DNA of 44,502 nt, from assembly GCA_025356475.1 (NCBI GenBank), contig JANXSX010000218.1, positions 1-44,502 of the forward strand, given 5' to 3'. The notes beneath the pieces are model-generated. The model was not told the DNA's origin. It did no database searches and saw nothing but the letters and a program-made list of their open reading frames with translations. The translations under genes were made by a program, and so were the position numbers. Position 1 is the first letter of the stretch. Every line of letters starts with the position of its first letter. This document shows, piece after piece, positions 1-7,455 of this stretch. This stretch comes from Isosphaeraceae bacterium. GTDB taxonomy: Bacteria; Planctomycetota; Planctomycetia; Isosphaerales; Isosphaeraceae.

Positions 1-1026
1 ATTGATACGTTTACGTATCGTGCTTCGGACGGGATGTTGACCAGTGCTGTGACGACGGTGACGATCACCGTGACTGAGATCGCCGCGACGACGATCGTTC
101 TCGATCCCGCCAGCGACACTGGAATCTCGAACACCGACCACATCACGAAGGACAACACGCCGGTTTACTTCGGCACTGCCCCTTCACTGCTGACGGTCAA
201 GCTGTTCGCGGTTCCTCAGGGTTCCATGGCTGCCCCGACCCTGGTCGGGACCACGACCTCCGACATCGCGGGCCACTGGTCGATCAAGACTTCCACACTG
301 CCTGATGGTGTTTATGACATCACTACGGCTTCTTACTATGCAGATGGCGTGACGACCGGCCCAGTGGTCAGTGGTGGCTCAATCACCATCGACACCGTCG
401 CTCCGATCGTCATTGCCTCGACTCTGAACGTTCGCACCGGCCAGATCTCCGTTACCTACTTGGATGACCGCTCGGGCCTGGAGCAAGGTTCAATCGGGAA
501 CCCGCTGAACTACAACTTCGGTGTGGTTCACATTCACGCTGCCGCACCCGTTCTGATCCGTGGAGTTCGGGCCTTGCCGGCCGCTCCTAACGGGCCGCGA
601 ACCGTTCTGCTAGACGTGTCCGGCGGCTCGAAACTGCAGTCGCGCACTTACGTGTTCGGGATCTTGAGCGGAGGGGTCCAGGACATCGCCGGAAACGCGT
701 TGTCTGGTAACTTTGCCGGTGGTTTCCCCAGCGGCCAGGGATCGAACACTGCCAGCGACTTCAAGGCCCAGTTCAACCCAACCTCCCAGATCTTCGCGAA
801 TGCTGTCCCGACCTCGTACCCGGTGTTCATCACACCTCCCGGTACGACCAAGGGTGTAAACGTGGGATTGATCGGGAAGCAGAAGCCAAGCAAAGTGGCC
901 CATGCTCCAGTCGGGACCCCAGCTTCCAGCTCGAAGACTGGCATCGCCAGCCACACCACGAACGCTGTTCCGAAAGGTCCTGCGACCGTGACGGCCAAAG
1001 TCGCCAGCCGCAAGCCGGTCAAGTAA
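1..1026 (+). CDS. Large Ig-like/cadherin-like surface protein, C-terminal end (5' truncated by window)
   Basis: The frame is already open at base 1 and the first residues (DTFTYRASDG, then TVTITVTE) are a typical end of a bacterial cadherin/Ig-like repeat, so the methionine at position 34 is internal and the gene starts outside the window. About residues 22-125 of the visible part form one more Ig-like module of the type seen in repetitive adhesins (TPVYFGTAP, GHWSIKTSTLPDGVYDI, ITIDTVAP). The module is followed by a 110-residue domain without a clear family and a basic Ser/Thr/Lys/Pro-rich tail ending in RKPVK. This is probably an exported or cell-surface structural protein. The substrate or partner cannot be read from the sequence. 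The class is fairly sure; the exact function is unknown. Confidence 0.75.
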   Translation: MDTFTYRASDGMLTSAVTTVTITVTEIAATTIVLDPASDTGISNTDHITKDNTPVYFGTAPSLLTVKLFAVPQGSMAAPTLVGTTTSDIAGHWSIKTSTLPDGVYDITTASYYADGVTTGPVVSGGSITIDTVAPIVIASTLNVRTGQISVTYLDDRSGLEQGSIGNPLNYNFGVVHIHAAAPVLIRGVRALPAAPNGPRTVLLDVSGGSKLQSRTYVFGILSGGVQDIAGNALSGNFAGGFPSGQGSNTASDFKAQFNPTSQIFANAVPTSYPVFITPPGTTKGVNVGLIGKQKPSKVAHAPVGTPASSSKTGIASHTTNAVPKGPATVTAKVASRKPVK

Positions 1027-1070
1027 TTCTCAAGATCTCGTTCTTACGAGAACGCTGATCGAACCCAAGG

Positions 1071-1120
1071 ACCGGCATTGGTGGCACAACCACCGGTGTC
1101 GGTTCGTTTTCGTTTCCGTT
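1071..1120 (+). terminator. Rho-independent terminator after the surface protein gene
   Basis: A 14-pair stem (1071-1084 with 1090-1103, three of the pairs G-U) closes on the loop CACAA and is followed by a T-rich run (TCGTTTTCGTTTCCGTT). It lies 45 bases after the stop codon. A smaller stem, CGTTCT-TACG-AGAACG, stands at 1039-1054 just before it. Confidence 0.75.
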
Positions 1121-1183
1121 GCAACCTTCGAGCCCTTTGACTACGCTCGGTAAGCGAGAGTCCATCCGCCGACTCGACTCAAC

Positions 1184-1201
1184 AGTCTCAGTCTCAGTCT
1201 C
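1184..1201 (+). repeat. Three tandem copies of AGTCTC before a ribosome binding site
   Basis: AGTCTC is repeated three times without interruption and runs directly into the Shine-Dalgarno sequence GGGAG (1202-1206) of the next gene. The unit length of six would not by itself change a reading frame, and it lies outside the coding region. Confidence 0.7.
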
Positions 1202-1212
1202 GGGAGCGATAG

Positions 1213-1655
1213 ATGCGTTTGGGTCGGCGTAGGTCGGTGGGGGTAAGTCTCATTGTATTGGTCTTGGTCGCGTTTATTTCCTACTTCTACACCATGTACC
1301 GGAATGCCGATGGCTTCGATCGAGTGAAGAAGACACTCGTCAACGGAAGACCTCCCCTCTCCCCTCTCCCCCTACTTGAGCAGAGCCTCAAAACGCACCA
1401 TCGAGACGAAGCGCATCTCCTAATGGGGATTTGCTTGATCGATGCCGGGAGGACGGGTAATGCCCGTACTGCATGGGAGGCCATCCCGGTAGAATCACAG
1501 CTTGGTTCACAAGCGGCGATGGAGTTGGCTCGATTAGAACTCTCCAACGGTCGGCTGGGTGCGTCCGAACCCTCCTGCGTCGCGCACTGAATGCCCCAGG
1601 GCGGCCAGGTCTAGAGGCGATAGAGTCCCTCCTGACGTCACCGACAGAATCGAAC
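1213..1655 (+). pseudogene. Frameshifted membrane-anchored TPR-like protein gene
   Basis: The start has GGGAG seven bases upstream. Residues 10-29 form one membrane-spanning helix, followed by a helical TPR-like region (AHLLMGICLIDAGRTGNARTA, 62-82, quoted as an idea of the pattern only up to GICLIDAGRTG). The frame ends at 1590 just after ELARLELSNGRLGASEP. The expected next TPR helix, LLRRALNAPGRPGLEAIESL, is present in another forward frame starting at about 1569. That places a small indel near 1570. The continuation loses recognisable character by about 1655. I read this as a decayed gene. A sequencing error would look the same. Confidence 0.55.
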
Positions 1656-1701
1656 GTCTGTGCACATCCATTGATCGAAATCAATAGAGGAATCGACAAT
1701 C

Positions 1702-2037
1702 CTAGCCCTGTAAGGCCATTAGGCACAGTAGGTTATGGTCGATCTTCCGCAGTTTACCCGTCTGGGCGAGATACCCAGTCAGGGCTTTTGTCGGAGACGG
1801 CATGGTCATTCCCATGGCCGAGACTTCTTTCGTCGGGGCGACGGAATACGTGAACGCTAACTCACCCGCGACTATGGCCAAGGCGCTCGCTGGCACGCCA
1901 AAGACTAAGAGCGCGAGCCGCACCTTCCGATGGGAATTGTGGCGATGCGGAGATCTTGGGGGAGAGTTCGGATTCACACCCCCCGAGTTGGCTTCGACCG
2001 AGGGCTCCTCAAAGTTTGTGGGTTGATCCGGTGACAT
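1702..2037 (-). pseudogene. Truncated paralogue of the neighbouring membrane protein
   Basis: This reading frame gives 111 residues: a polar N-terminal 40, one membrane helix (about 42-65, LALLVFGVPASALAIVAGEL) and a short soluble end. The helix and its flanks match the start of the 249-residue protein upstream at 2075-2824 in pattern (VRL, then AGE-AF, then a Pro-Lys turn). The glycine-rich membrane repeats that make up the rest of that protein are missing. It probably arose by tandem duplication and then lost its 3' part where it meets the frameshifted TPR gene. No good ribosome binding site is visible. It could still be expressed as a single-pass peptide. Confidence 0.45.
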
Positions 2038-2074
2038 GGCTGAATTCTATTTCATGAATTTAGTTTGATATGGT

Positions 2075-2824
2075 TCATGTTTTGATTTCGACATGGTGAC
2101 GTGGGTCGCCCACTGCAAGTGCGATTCCTTGAGCCGTCAGAAACCCGACAAGAACTCGATAGAAGAGCCTTGAGATCGCGGTCGCCGAGATTGGTAAATG
2201 CGTTTGTGCGGTCGGGAAGAAGACAGTCCCTGAGAAGTCGCTGACCACCGAGCCAACCATCCCGCCGACCAATCCACCAACGATTGCTCGGATGAGTATG
2301 CGACGATCTCCTAGCCCGATCCCAAAGGCGGCCCCAGCCGCCGCGCCGATTCCGCTTAGGATGATGAGATGGAACATCATGACTGGTATCAAGTCATTAA
2401 GATCCACATCACGAACCTTATTGAAAGGAAACAAGCAGAACGCAGTCAGAATCAACGCGGTCAGACCACCAGCGATCAATCCGAACGTTGCAGCCACGAC
2501 CGCGTTCCGAATCGAGCGGCGCAGAGCAGCTCCCGCGATCCCAAATCCGCCGCCTACGATTCCGCCCATAAGTGCGAGGGATAAAGCCTCATTTCGCGAA
2601 TCCGCCAGCAGTTGGTCTTGAGGGGTGGCGACTTGCTGAATCCCTCCACCGTACATGATTTCGGCATGCTTGCGTGGAAGGAACACGGTGCCGAAAGCCT
2701 CGCCGGCACCCCAAGCCGTGATACCGCCCAACAGACCCGCGAGTCCTAGGCAGAGCCAGAGTCGCACCCGTTTGAAGGTGCGAGTTGAATTATTTCGAGC
2801 CGCTTCGGGCGTTTCGATCGACAT
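2075..2824 (-). CDS. Glycine-rich multi-pass membrane protein of unknown function
   Basis: The protein has 249 residues. After a short charged N terminus (about 1-18) there is a helix at 22-45, then three or four glycine/alanine-rich hydrophobic stretches (ALMGGIVGGGFGIAGAAL, FGLIAGGLTALIL, and ILSGIGAAAGAAFGIGLG). These look like repeated glycine-zipper membrane hairpins. I recognise the architecture from planctomycete hypothetical proteins but not a function. A start-like GAGG lies about 8 bases before the ATG. The truncated paralogue follows 37 bases downstream on the same strand. It is clearly coding, with consistent codon use and no plausible alternative frame. Role unknown, inner membrane likely. 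Confidence 0.65.
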   Translation of the reverse strand: MSIETPEAARNNSTRTFKRVRLWLCLGLAGLLGGITAWGAGEAFGTVFLPRKHAEIMYGGGIQQVATPQDQLLADSRNEALSLALMGGIVGGGFGIAGAALRRSIRNAVVAATFGLIAGGLTALILTAFCLFPFNKVRDVDLNDLIPVMMFHLIILSGIGAAAGAAFGIGLGDRRILIRAIVGGLVGGMVGSVVSDFSGTVFFPTAQTHLPISATAISRLFYRVLVGFLTAQGIALAVGDPRHHVEIKT

Positions 2825-2932
2825 GAGTCCAACCTCAAGAGAGGAGGCGGTATTAAGGTGGCTGTCGGAGCTTACTCTCGAAGGGAAGAGCCGGGCGAAG
2901 GAGGCTCTGTTTCGTCAGCTCTGATGCGAAGA

Positions 2933-2976
2933 AACGAGGACAGGCACCTCGTGTTGGAGGGGTGCATGTCCTCGTT
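2933..2976 (-). terminator. Hairpin terminator candidate after rplS
   Basis: A perfect 10-bp outer stem (AACGAGGACA with TGTCCTCGTT) continues into an imperfect inner stem. It lies 24 bases after the rplS stop. The run after it on the minus strand (TTTCTTCGC) is only moderately U-rich. Confidence 0.55.
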
Positions 2977-2999
2977 CTGAGAGCCCTGGTGGCAGACGA

Positions 3000-3485
3000 T
3001 TATTCGGTCGTCGCCGGGGTTGCGGCTACAAGCTTGGCGGCATCGCGAGCTGCCAGTCGGTCGGCCTTGCGAGCCGACCGCTTGGCGCGACGTTCGGCCT
3101 TGGCTGCGGTGGCTTCGGCCGCTGTGGCCTTTCCACCCGGAAAACGTTCCTTAAGCCGGACAGCCTTGCCCGAGAGTCCACGCAAGTAGTAGAGCTTGGC
3201 CCGACGGACCTTGCCGGAACGCTTGACAATAATATCGGCGATCCGAGGCGAGTGGAGCGGGAACTTACGTTCAACGCCTTCGCCTTGGACAATCCGGCGG
3301 ACCACGAACATCTCGCGGGTCTTGGTGCCGCTTCGTGCGATCACCACCCCGTTGAAGATCTGAATCCGCTCCTTCTCACCTTCAAGGATGCGGACGTGAA
3401 CATCGACTGTATCGCCGATCTCAAATTTCGGCGGAGACGCTTTCATGCTGGATTGCTCAACCAGCTCCATGAAGCGGTTTTGCAT
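3000..3485 (-). CDS. rplS: 50S ribosomal protein L19
   Basis: L19 sits at the interface of the 30S and 50S subunits. Residues 1-115 are a standard L19, with FEIGDTVDVHVRILEGEKER, then IFNGVVIARSG, FPLHSPRIADI and RRAKLYYLRGLSGKAVRLKE. The usual length is about 115-120 residues. Here a 45-residue Ala/Lys/Arg-rich tail ending in VAATPATTE is added, probably a disordered RNA-binding extension. The gene starts 4 bases after trmD stops, so it is translated as part of the ffh-rpsP-trmD-rplS unit. Identification is secure; the role of the tail is inference. Confidence 0.97.
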   Translation of the reverse strand: MQNRFMELVEQSSMKASPPKFEIGDTVDVHVRILEGEKERIQIFNGVVIARSGTKTREMFVVRRIVQGEGVERKFPLHSPRIADIIVKRSGKVRRAKLYYLRGLSGKAVRLKERFPGGKATAAEATAAKAERRAKRSARKADRLAARDAAKLVAATPATTE

Positions 3486-3489
3486 GCGT

Positions 3490-4218
3490 TTAACCTATCC
3501 TTTCGGGAGGGACGACCGTTATGGTCGCCCCGGTTGCGTGTGCGTGTGCTGCCTCGGTCCGCATTCGGCTCTGTTCGCGACGCCAGCGTTCAATCGCCGC
3601 ATGGTCGCCATTCAACAGGACCTCGGGGACCGGGAGCCCCCGGAACTCGCGGGGGCGGGTGTAGTGGGGATACTCCAGCCCGACCTCCGGGCTGAACGAT
3701 TCGTCGATCGCGCTCTCGGCGTCACCAAGCACTCCTGGAATGAGTCGCATGACGGCGTCAATGACAACCATTGCGGCGACCTCTCCTCCAGAAAGCACGT
3801 AATCACCGATCGATATCTGTTCGGGACAAAGCGTCTCTAGAATCCGCTCGTCGAAGCCTTCGTACCGTCCGCAAACCAGAATCAATCGTGGTTCCCCGGC
3901 GAGTTCGCGAACCTTCGACTGATTGAGCCGTGTCCCCTGCGGGGTCATGGCAATCAACCGGCCTACAGGTTCGGCCATCAGCGCCACTGCCTCAGCAGCA
4001 GCGACCAGTGGCGGAGCCATCAAGACCATGCCTGGCCCACCCCCATAGGGGCGATCATCAACTTGATGATGCTTGCCTTCGGCCCAGTCGCGAAAGTTCC
4101 AAAGCTTCACATCGACAAGTCCCTTAGCAATCGCCCGACTGAGAATGCTCTCACCCAGGAACCCGTCGAAGAGTCCGGGGAAAAGGGTCAGCACGTCGAC
4201 GCGGAGCGCGGGGGCCAT
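3490..4218 (-). CDS. trmD: tRNA (guanine-37 N1)-methyltransferase
   Basis: TrmD transfers a methyl group from S-adenosylmethionine to G37 of tRNAs reading CNN codons, which prevents +1 frameshifting. The 242 residues start with the family pattern [20 protein letters not shown] and contain the knot-forming SPOUT signatures [26 protein letters not shown] and [11 protein letters not shown]. Length and motif order are normal. The gene lies 57 bases after rpsP and 4 before rplS. In many bacteria rimM sits between rpsP and trmD; here there is no room for it. Identification is secure. Confidence 0.97.
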   Translation of the reverse strand: MAPALRVDVLTLFPGLFDGFLGESILSRAIAKGLVDVKLWNFRDWAEGKHHQVDDRPYGGGPGMVLMAPPLVAAAEAVALMAEPVGRLIAMTPQGTRLNQSKVRELAGEPRLILVCGRYEGFDERILETLCPEQISIGDYVLSGGEVAAMVVIDAVMRLIPGVLGDAESAIDESFSPEVGLEYPHYTRPREFRGLPVPEVLLNGDHAAIERWRREQSRMRTEAAHAHATGATITVVPPERIG

Positions 4219-4275
4219 CGGTGTGAACTCAACTCAAACGAGGCGATTGATATCGGAGTCGGCGAGCCGTACCAG

Positions 4276-4608
4276 TTAGGCCTGCTTCGGAGTCGGCTCG
4301 GGTGTAGCGACCGCAGGGGGGTTGACGGGCGTCGGCAGTTCCCACGACTCGCCGGGGAGTGGCTTGAAAATGCCATGACGCTTGAGGATCGATGCCACTT
4401 TGTCGCTCGGCTGGGCACCGACCGAAAGCCAGTAGCGCAGCCGGTTCGCGTTCAAGACCGCACGAGCCTCAAGGTTGCGGACCATGGGGTCGTAATGTCC
4501 CAATTCTTCAATGGCCTTCCCATCCCGCGGAGACCGCGCATCCATGGCGCAGATCCGGAAAAACGGGCGGTGCAAACGACCGAACGACTTCATGCGGAGA
4601 CGGACCAC
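4276..4608 (-). CDS. rpsP: 30S ribosomal protein S16
   Basis: S16 is needed for assembly of the 30S subunit. The protein opens with VRLRMKSFGRLHRPFFRI, followed by DGKAIEELGHYDP and LRYWLSVGAQPSDKV, the hallmarks of S16. A Pro/Ala/Thr-rich tail of about 20 residues follows the core. The start is GTG: an AGAGGAG Shine-Dalgarno sequence ends seven bases before it and no ATG lies as well placed. The gene directly follows a hairpin and T-tract (4629-4701), which suggests controlled read-through from ffh. Confidence 0.95.
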   Translation of the reverse strand: MVRLRMKSFGRLHRPFFRICAMDARSPRDGKAIEELGHYDPMVRNLEARAVLNANRLRYWLSVGAQPSDKVASILKRHGIFKPLPGESWELPTPVNPPAVATPEPTPKQA

Positions 4609-4628
4609 TCTGACACTCCTCTAACAAC

Positions 4629-4701
4629 AAAAAAACGGCTCGGACGCATGGCAAGTCCAGCGGGGATTCCCTTTCTGAGGGAGCAAGGCCGGTCCCGAGC
4701 C
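4629..4701 (-). promoter_or_regulatory. Branched hairpin with U-tract in front of rpsP (terminator or attenuator)
   Basis: On the minus strand GGCTCGGGAC and GTCCGAGCC pair (9 bp, one bulge) around a 45-base loop that itself holds a TCCCT-CAGAA-AGGGA stem. The outer stem is followed at once by seven T residues. The rpsP Shine-Dalgarno sequence begins about nine bases after the T run. It can end ffh transcripts. Its position tight against the ribosome binding site also fits an attenuating leader. Pairing and T-tract are seen; the regulatory role is inferred. Confidence 0.6.
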
Positions 4702-4800
4702 CACGGCGGCCTCACGTTCTGGTGAATGAGGGTAAGCCCCCACTCTCCCAGATTCATCACCCTATCGAACGGCGATCACTGCTTGCTTCCAGAAATAGAT

Positions 4801-6285
4801 TCAAGGTTGTTGGCTGTCTCGCTGTTCGCGACGTTTCCGGCGTTCTTCCTTCTCTCGTTCTTTCTTAAGCTTTTCTTTTTCTTTCGGCGAGAGCCGCTTG
4901 CCGGTCCCTTGTTTGGGAGCAAACAGTTTGGCTCCCGGATTGAAGGCACCCGCCTGCCCCATGCCGCTGAATGCGCGGATCTTATCCATCATCGACATGG
5001 AGGCCATCTGCTTGACCATCGCCGCCATAGCATCGAACTGCTTCACTAGTGCCGACACGTCGGAGGGCTCGACTCCCGCCCCTGCCGCGATGCGTCGTCT
5101 TCGTGAGATATCGATCGACTCGGGCCTGGTCCGCTCGGCAGAAGTCATACTATCAATGATACCCTGGATGCGTCTGACTTCGCCGTCAGCATCGACCCCT
5201 TCCATCTCACCGGCCATCTGCGAGAGGCCAGGAATCATCCCCATGAGCTGGCGGACGGACCCCATTTTCTTCATCTGAGTGATCTGTTGGCGGAAGTCGT
5301 TCAGGTCGAACTTCCCTTTGGCCAACTTATCCTGTTGCCGTTTGGCCTCGTCCTCATCGACCGCTGACTGAGCCGCTTCAACGAGTCCAACAATGTCACC
5401 CATGCCCAGGATCTGGCCGACCAATCGCTCAGGGACGAACGGCTCAAGCTTGTCGAGCTTTTCCCCTTTGCCCAGAAACTTGATGGGTACCCCGGTGACG
5501 TGCTTGACCGACAGAGCGGCACCACCCCGCGCATCACCATCAAGCTTGGTCAGAATTACGCCATCGAGTTCGAGCGCCTCGTTGAACGAACCAGCCGACG
5601 ACACGGCATCCTGCCCGGTCAGCGAGTCGCACACGAACAGGACCTGATGCGGCTTGACCTTCTTCTCAATCTGCTTGAGTTCATCCATCAACTGGTCGTC
5701 AATGTGGAGACGACCGGCTGTGTCCAGGATGATCGTGTCGCGCCCCTGACGATTTGCTTCGATCAGTGAGTTCTGACAGACCTTGACCGGGGTTGAGTTT
5801 TCTTCAGAAAAGACGGGAATCCCAAGCTGCTCGCCGATGACCTTTAACTGTTCCACGGCCGCAGGGCGTTGCAAGTCCGCAGCGACCAGTAAGGGCTTGC
5901 GACCTTGGATTTGAAGCAGACGCGCGAGTTTTCCACAAGTCGTGGTCTTGCCAGCCCCTTGGAGCCCGCAAAGCATGATAATCGTCGGCCCGTTCTTCTC
6001 GAAACGGATCGTCGGGTCAACCGGCCCCATCAACTCGACCATGGCGTCATGGACGATCTTGACGATTTGCTGTTCGGGCCGAACGCTCTTGATGAGTTGT
6101 GTGCCTAGAGCCTTGGCTTCACAACGGCGGATAAACTCGGTGACGACGTTGTAATTGACATCGGCTTCGAGTAGGGCGGTCCGTACTTCTGCGAGACCAT
6201 CCTTGATATTTGTCTCGGTGAGTACCCCCCGAGGGCGGAAGCTACCCAGTGCCGAAGCCAATCGTTTTTGCAGATCGTCAAACAT
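4801..6285 (-). CDS. ffh: Signal recognition particle GTPase Ffh/SRP54
   Basis: Ffh binds signal sequences of nascent membrane and exported proteins and brings them with FtsY to the translocon. The 494 residues show an N-terminal helical bundle (1-90), the G domain with GLQGAGKTTTCGKLA (about 107-121), LDTAGR and the TKLDGDARGG motif, and a methionine-rich M domain with MGMIPG and the SRP-RNA binding stretch SRRRRIAAGAG. The end is a strongly charged Lys/Glu/Arg tail of about 30 residues. Length is slightly above the usual 450 because of this tail. It is the first gene of the block leading to rpsP, trmD and rplS. Identification is secure. Confidence 0.97.
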   Translation of the reverse strand: MFDDLQKRLASALGSFRPRGVLTETNIKDGLAEVRTALLEADVNYNVVTEFIRRCEAKALGTQLIKSVRPEQQIVKIVHDAMVELMGPVDPTIRFEKNGPTIIMLCGLQGAGKTTTCGKLARLLQIQGRKPLLVAADLQRPAAVEQLKVIGEQLGIPVFSEENSTPVKVCQNSLIEANRQGRDTIILDTAGRLHIDDQLMDELKQIEKKVKPHQVLFVCDSLTGQDAVSSAGSFNEALELDGVILTKLDGDARGGAALSVKHVTGVPIKFLGKGEKLDKLEPFVPERLVGQILGMGDIVGLVEAAQSAVDEDEAKRQQDKLAKGKFDLNDFRQQITQMKKMGSVRQLMGMIPGLSQMAGEMEGVDADGEVRRIQGIIDSMTSAERTRPESIDISRRRRIAAGAGVEPSDVSALVKQFDAMAAMVKQMASMSMMDKIRAFSGMGQAGAFNPGAKLFAPKQGTGKRLSPKEKEKLKKEREKEERRKRREQRDSQQP

Positions 6286-6332
6286 GGCCAGTATCTACGC
6301 CGGTCCAAACTTCGTGAGATTGCGAACTTGAA

Positions 6333-6361
6333 ATCGTAACGTCTTGCAGACCAAGTCGCAA
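6333..6361 (-). promoter_or_regulatory. Possible sigma-70-like promoter for ffh
   Basis: On the minus strand TTGCGA and TACGAT are separated by 17 bases, each matching four of six consensus positions, about 50 bases before the ffh start. Planctomycete promoters are poorly known, so this is tentative. Confidence 0.3.
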
Positions 6362-6403
6362 CGGCAAAATGTCAAAGACACTATCATGCAATCAGTAACG
6401 TTT

Positions 6404-6991
6404 TCAATCAGTGGTCTGACCTGATTCGTTCTGCCTGATGCGATCTCTGATTTCCAACCAAATCGCATCCAATCCGAGTGACTTGGACCATCCTTCAAGA
6501 TAGGCAGTGTCGATTGATTTACCTTGGAACTTGAGCATCCCTGCGATGTCGCGAAGGTGTTTCTCTGAGCTGCCAGCTTGATAAAACTCCATCTTCTTGA
6601 GAATCACATCCTCGGGAGAAGCATAAGATACAGAACGGTCGGTGAGTATCGGCAGTGATCTGCCACGTTGCAGCCGCGAACAATCGTAGGGCGAGCTCGA
6701 CGCAACCATCACATTAATTTTGAGTCCGGACGCGTTGTGGATGACATTGAACATGCGGCGGGCTCGAACTGCTTCTACTGCGGCAGGTACACTGACATAA
6801 AATTCATCGCTCGGAAATGAATTACAGAAGTCCGTGACCTTGGACTCGGGCAAATCGATGATAACGTCGATGTCATTCGTAAATCTCGCCTCACCATAAA
6901 TGGTTGAGGCCATCGACCCGGTAATCAAATATGCCAAATCATGATGTTCGAGCACGATGGCCAACCGGAGCAAGAGATCAATCGGTGACAC
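6404..6991 (-). CDS. Nucleotidyltransferase-fold protein (AbiEii/MNT-like), putative toxin-antitoxin partner
   Basis: The chosen start is a GTG at 6991 giving 195 residues; the reading frame can be extended to 7099 but that part lies over the upstream gene and is not family-like. The protein has the polymerase-beta nucleotidyltransferase signature: GS at residues 25-26 and NDIDVIIDL with Asp 40 and Asp 42. The third acidic position, usual as K-I-D in relatives, reads K91-I92-N93 here. The C-terminal half (SPEDVILKKMEFYQAG, then LRDIAGMLKFQG) is the normal continuation of this family. It overlaps the preceding small gene by 14 bases. Proteins of this kind may add nucleotides to RNA or protein targets; with Asn 93 activity is uncertain. 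Confidence 0.8.
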   Translation of the reverse strand: MSPIDLLLRLAIVLEHHDLAYLITGSMASTIYGEARFTNDIDVIIDLPESKVTDFCNSFPSDEFYVSVPAAVEAVRARRMFNVIHNASGLKINVMVASSSPYDCSRLQRGRSLPILTDRSVSYASPEDVILKKMEFYQAGSSEKHLRDIAGMLKFQGKSIDTAYLEGWSKSLGLDAIWLEIRDRIRQNESGQTTD

Positions 6992-7265
6992 TCGACAACC
7001 TCCGAGCGACTTGCCGATTGACATCATCCTCAGACCCATCGGGATGATTTGCCCGTTCCAGGTTGTAGAACATCTGGCGAGCCGACAGCCACATCTCATT
7101 GACGATGGCCAAACGCTGGGCCGGAGTCTGCTTTCTCAGCACTTCAAGGAGGATCGGATCCGTGTACCACACCTCTGGATTGGCGGAAGCGGGCTCGGTG
7201 AGAATGCTTCGCGATCCGTAGCGCACCCCTTTCGGGAACGGTTGATTCTCAGGCAGATCGGACAC
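6978..7265 (-). CDS. Small helical protein paired with the nucleotidyltransferase
   Basis: It has 95 residues. The core, TPAQRLAIVNEMWLSARQMF followed by HPDGSEDDVNRQVARRL, is a pattern I know from small proteins encoded directly upstream of nucleotidyltransferases in Planctomycetes and Cyanobacteria: a long helix, a R/N-HPD turn and a second helix. No catalytic motif is present. The stop overlaps the start of the next gene by 14 bases, which points to translational coupling. It may act as antitoxin or as specificity partner; this is inference from gene order. The N-terminal 25 residues are less conserved-looking, and the true start could be further in. Confidence 0.7.
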   Translation of the reverse strand: MSDLPENQPFPKGVRYGSRSILTEPASANPEVWYTDPILLEVLRKQTPAQRLAIVNEMWLSARQMFYNLERANHPDGSEDDVNRQVARRLSSVTD

Positions 7266-7404
7266 GGTTCAATCCTCCAGGCACCGCTCCAGCATTCTCG
7301 CCTAAGGCGATCATACACCGAACCAAGGCTAAGCGCCAAAGCGGGTGTGTTTGGGAGGTCTCTGCCCGATGCCGACGAGCGTGACAGAACTGCCACGTGT
7401 TCAA

Positions 7405-7446
7405 CGAGGGCACGGGCGCTAGAGAATCGGGAACGCCCGTGTCTCG
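7405..7446 (-). terminator. Hairpin after the decarboxylase-like gene
   Basis: CACGGGCG and CGCCCGTG pair perfectly (8 bp), extended by CGAG/CTCG. It starts 10 bases after the stop codon of the gene at 7456-8889. No U-tract follows. Confidence 0.45.
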
Positions 7447-7455
7447 GGTTAGGGC

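Noticed and set aside
6992-7099. Longer start for the nucleotidyltransferase
   Set aside because: The extra 36 residues lie over the upstream coupled gene; family homology begins at the GTG at 6991.
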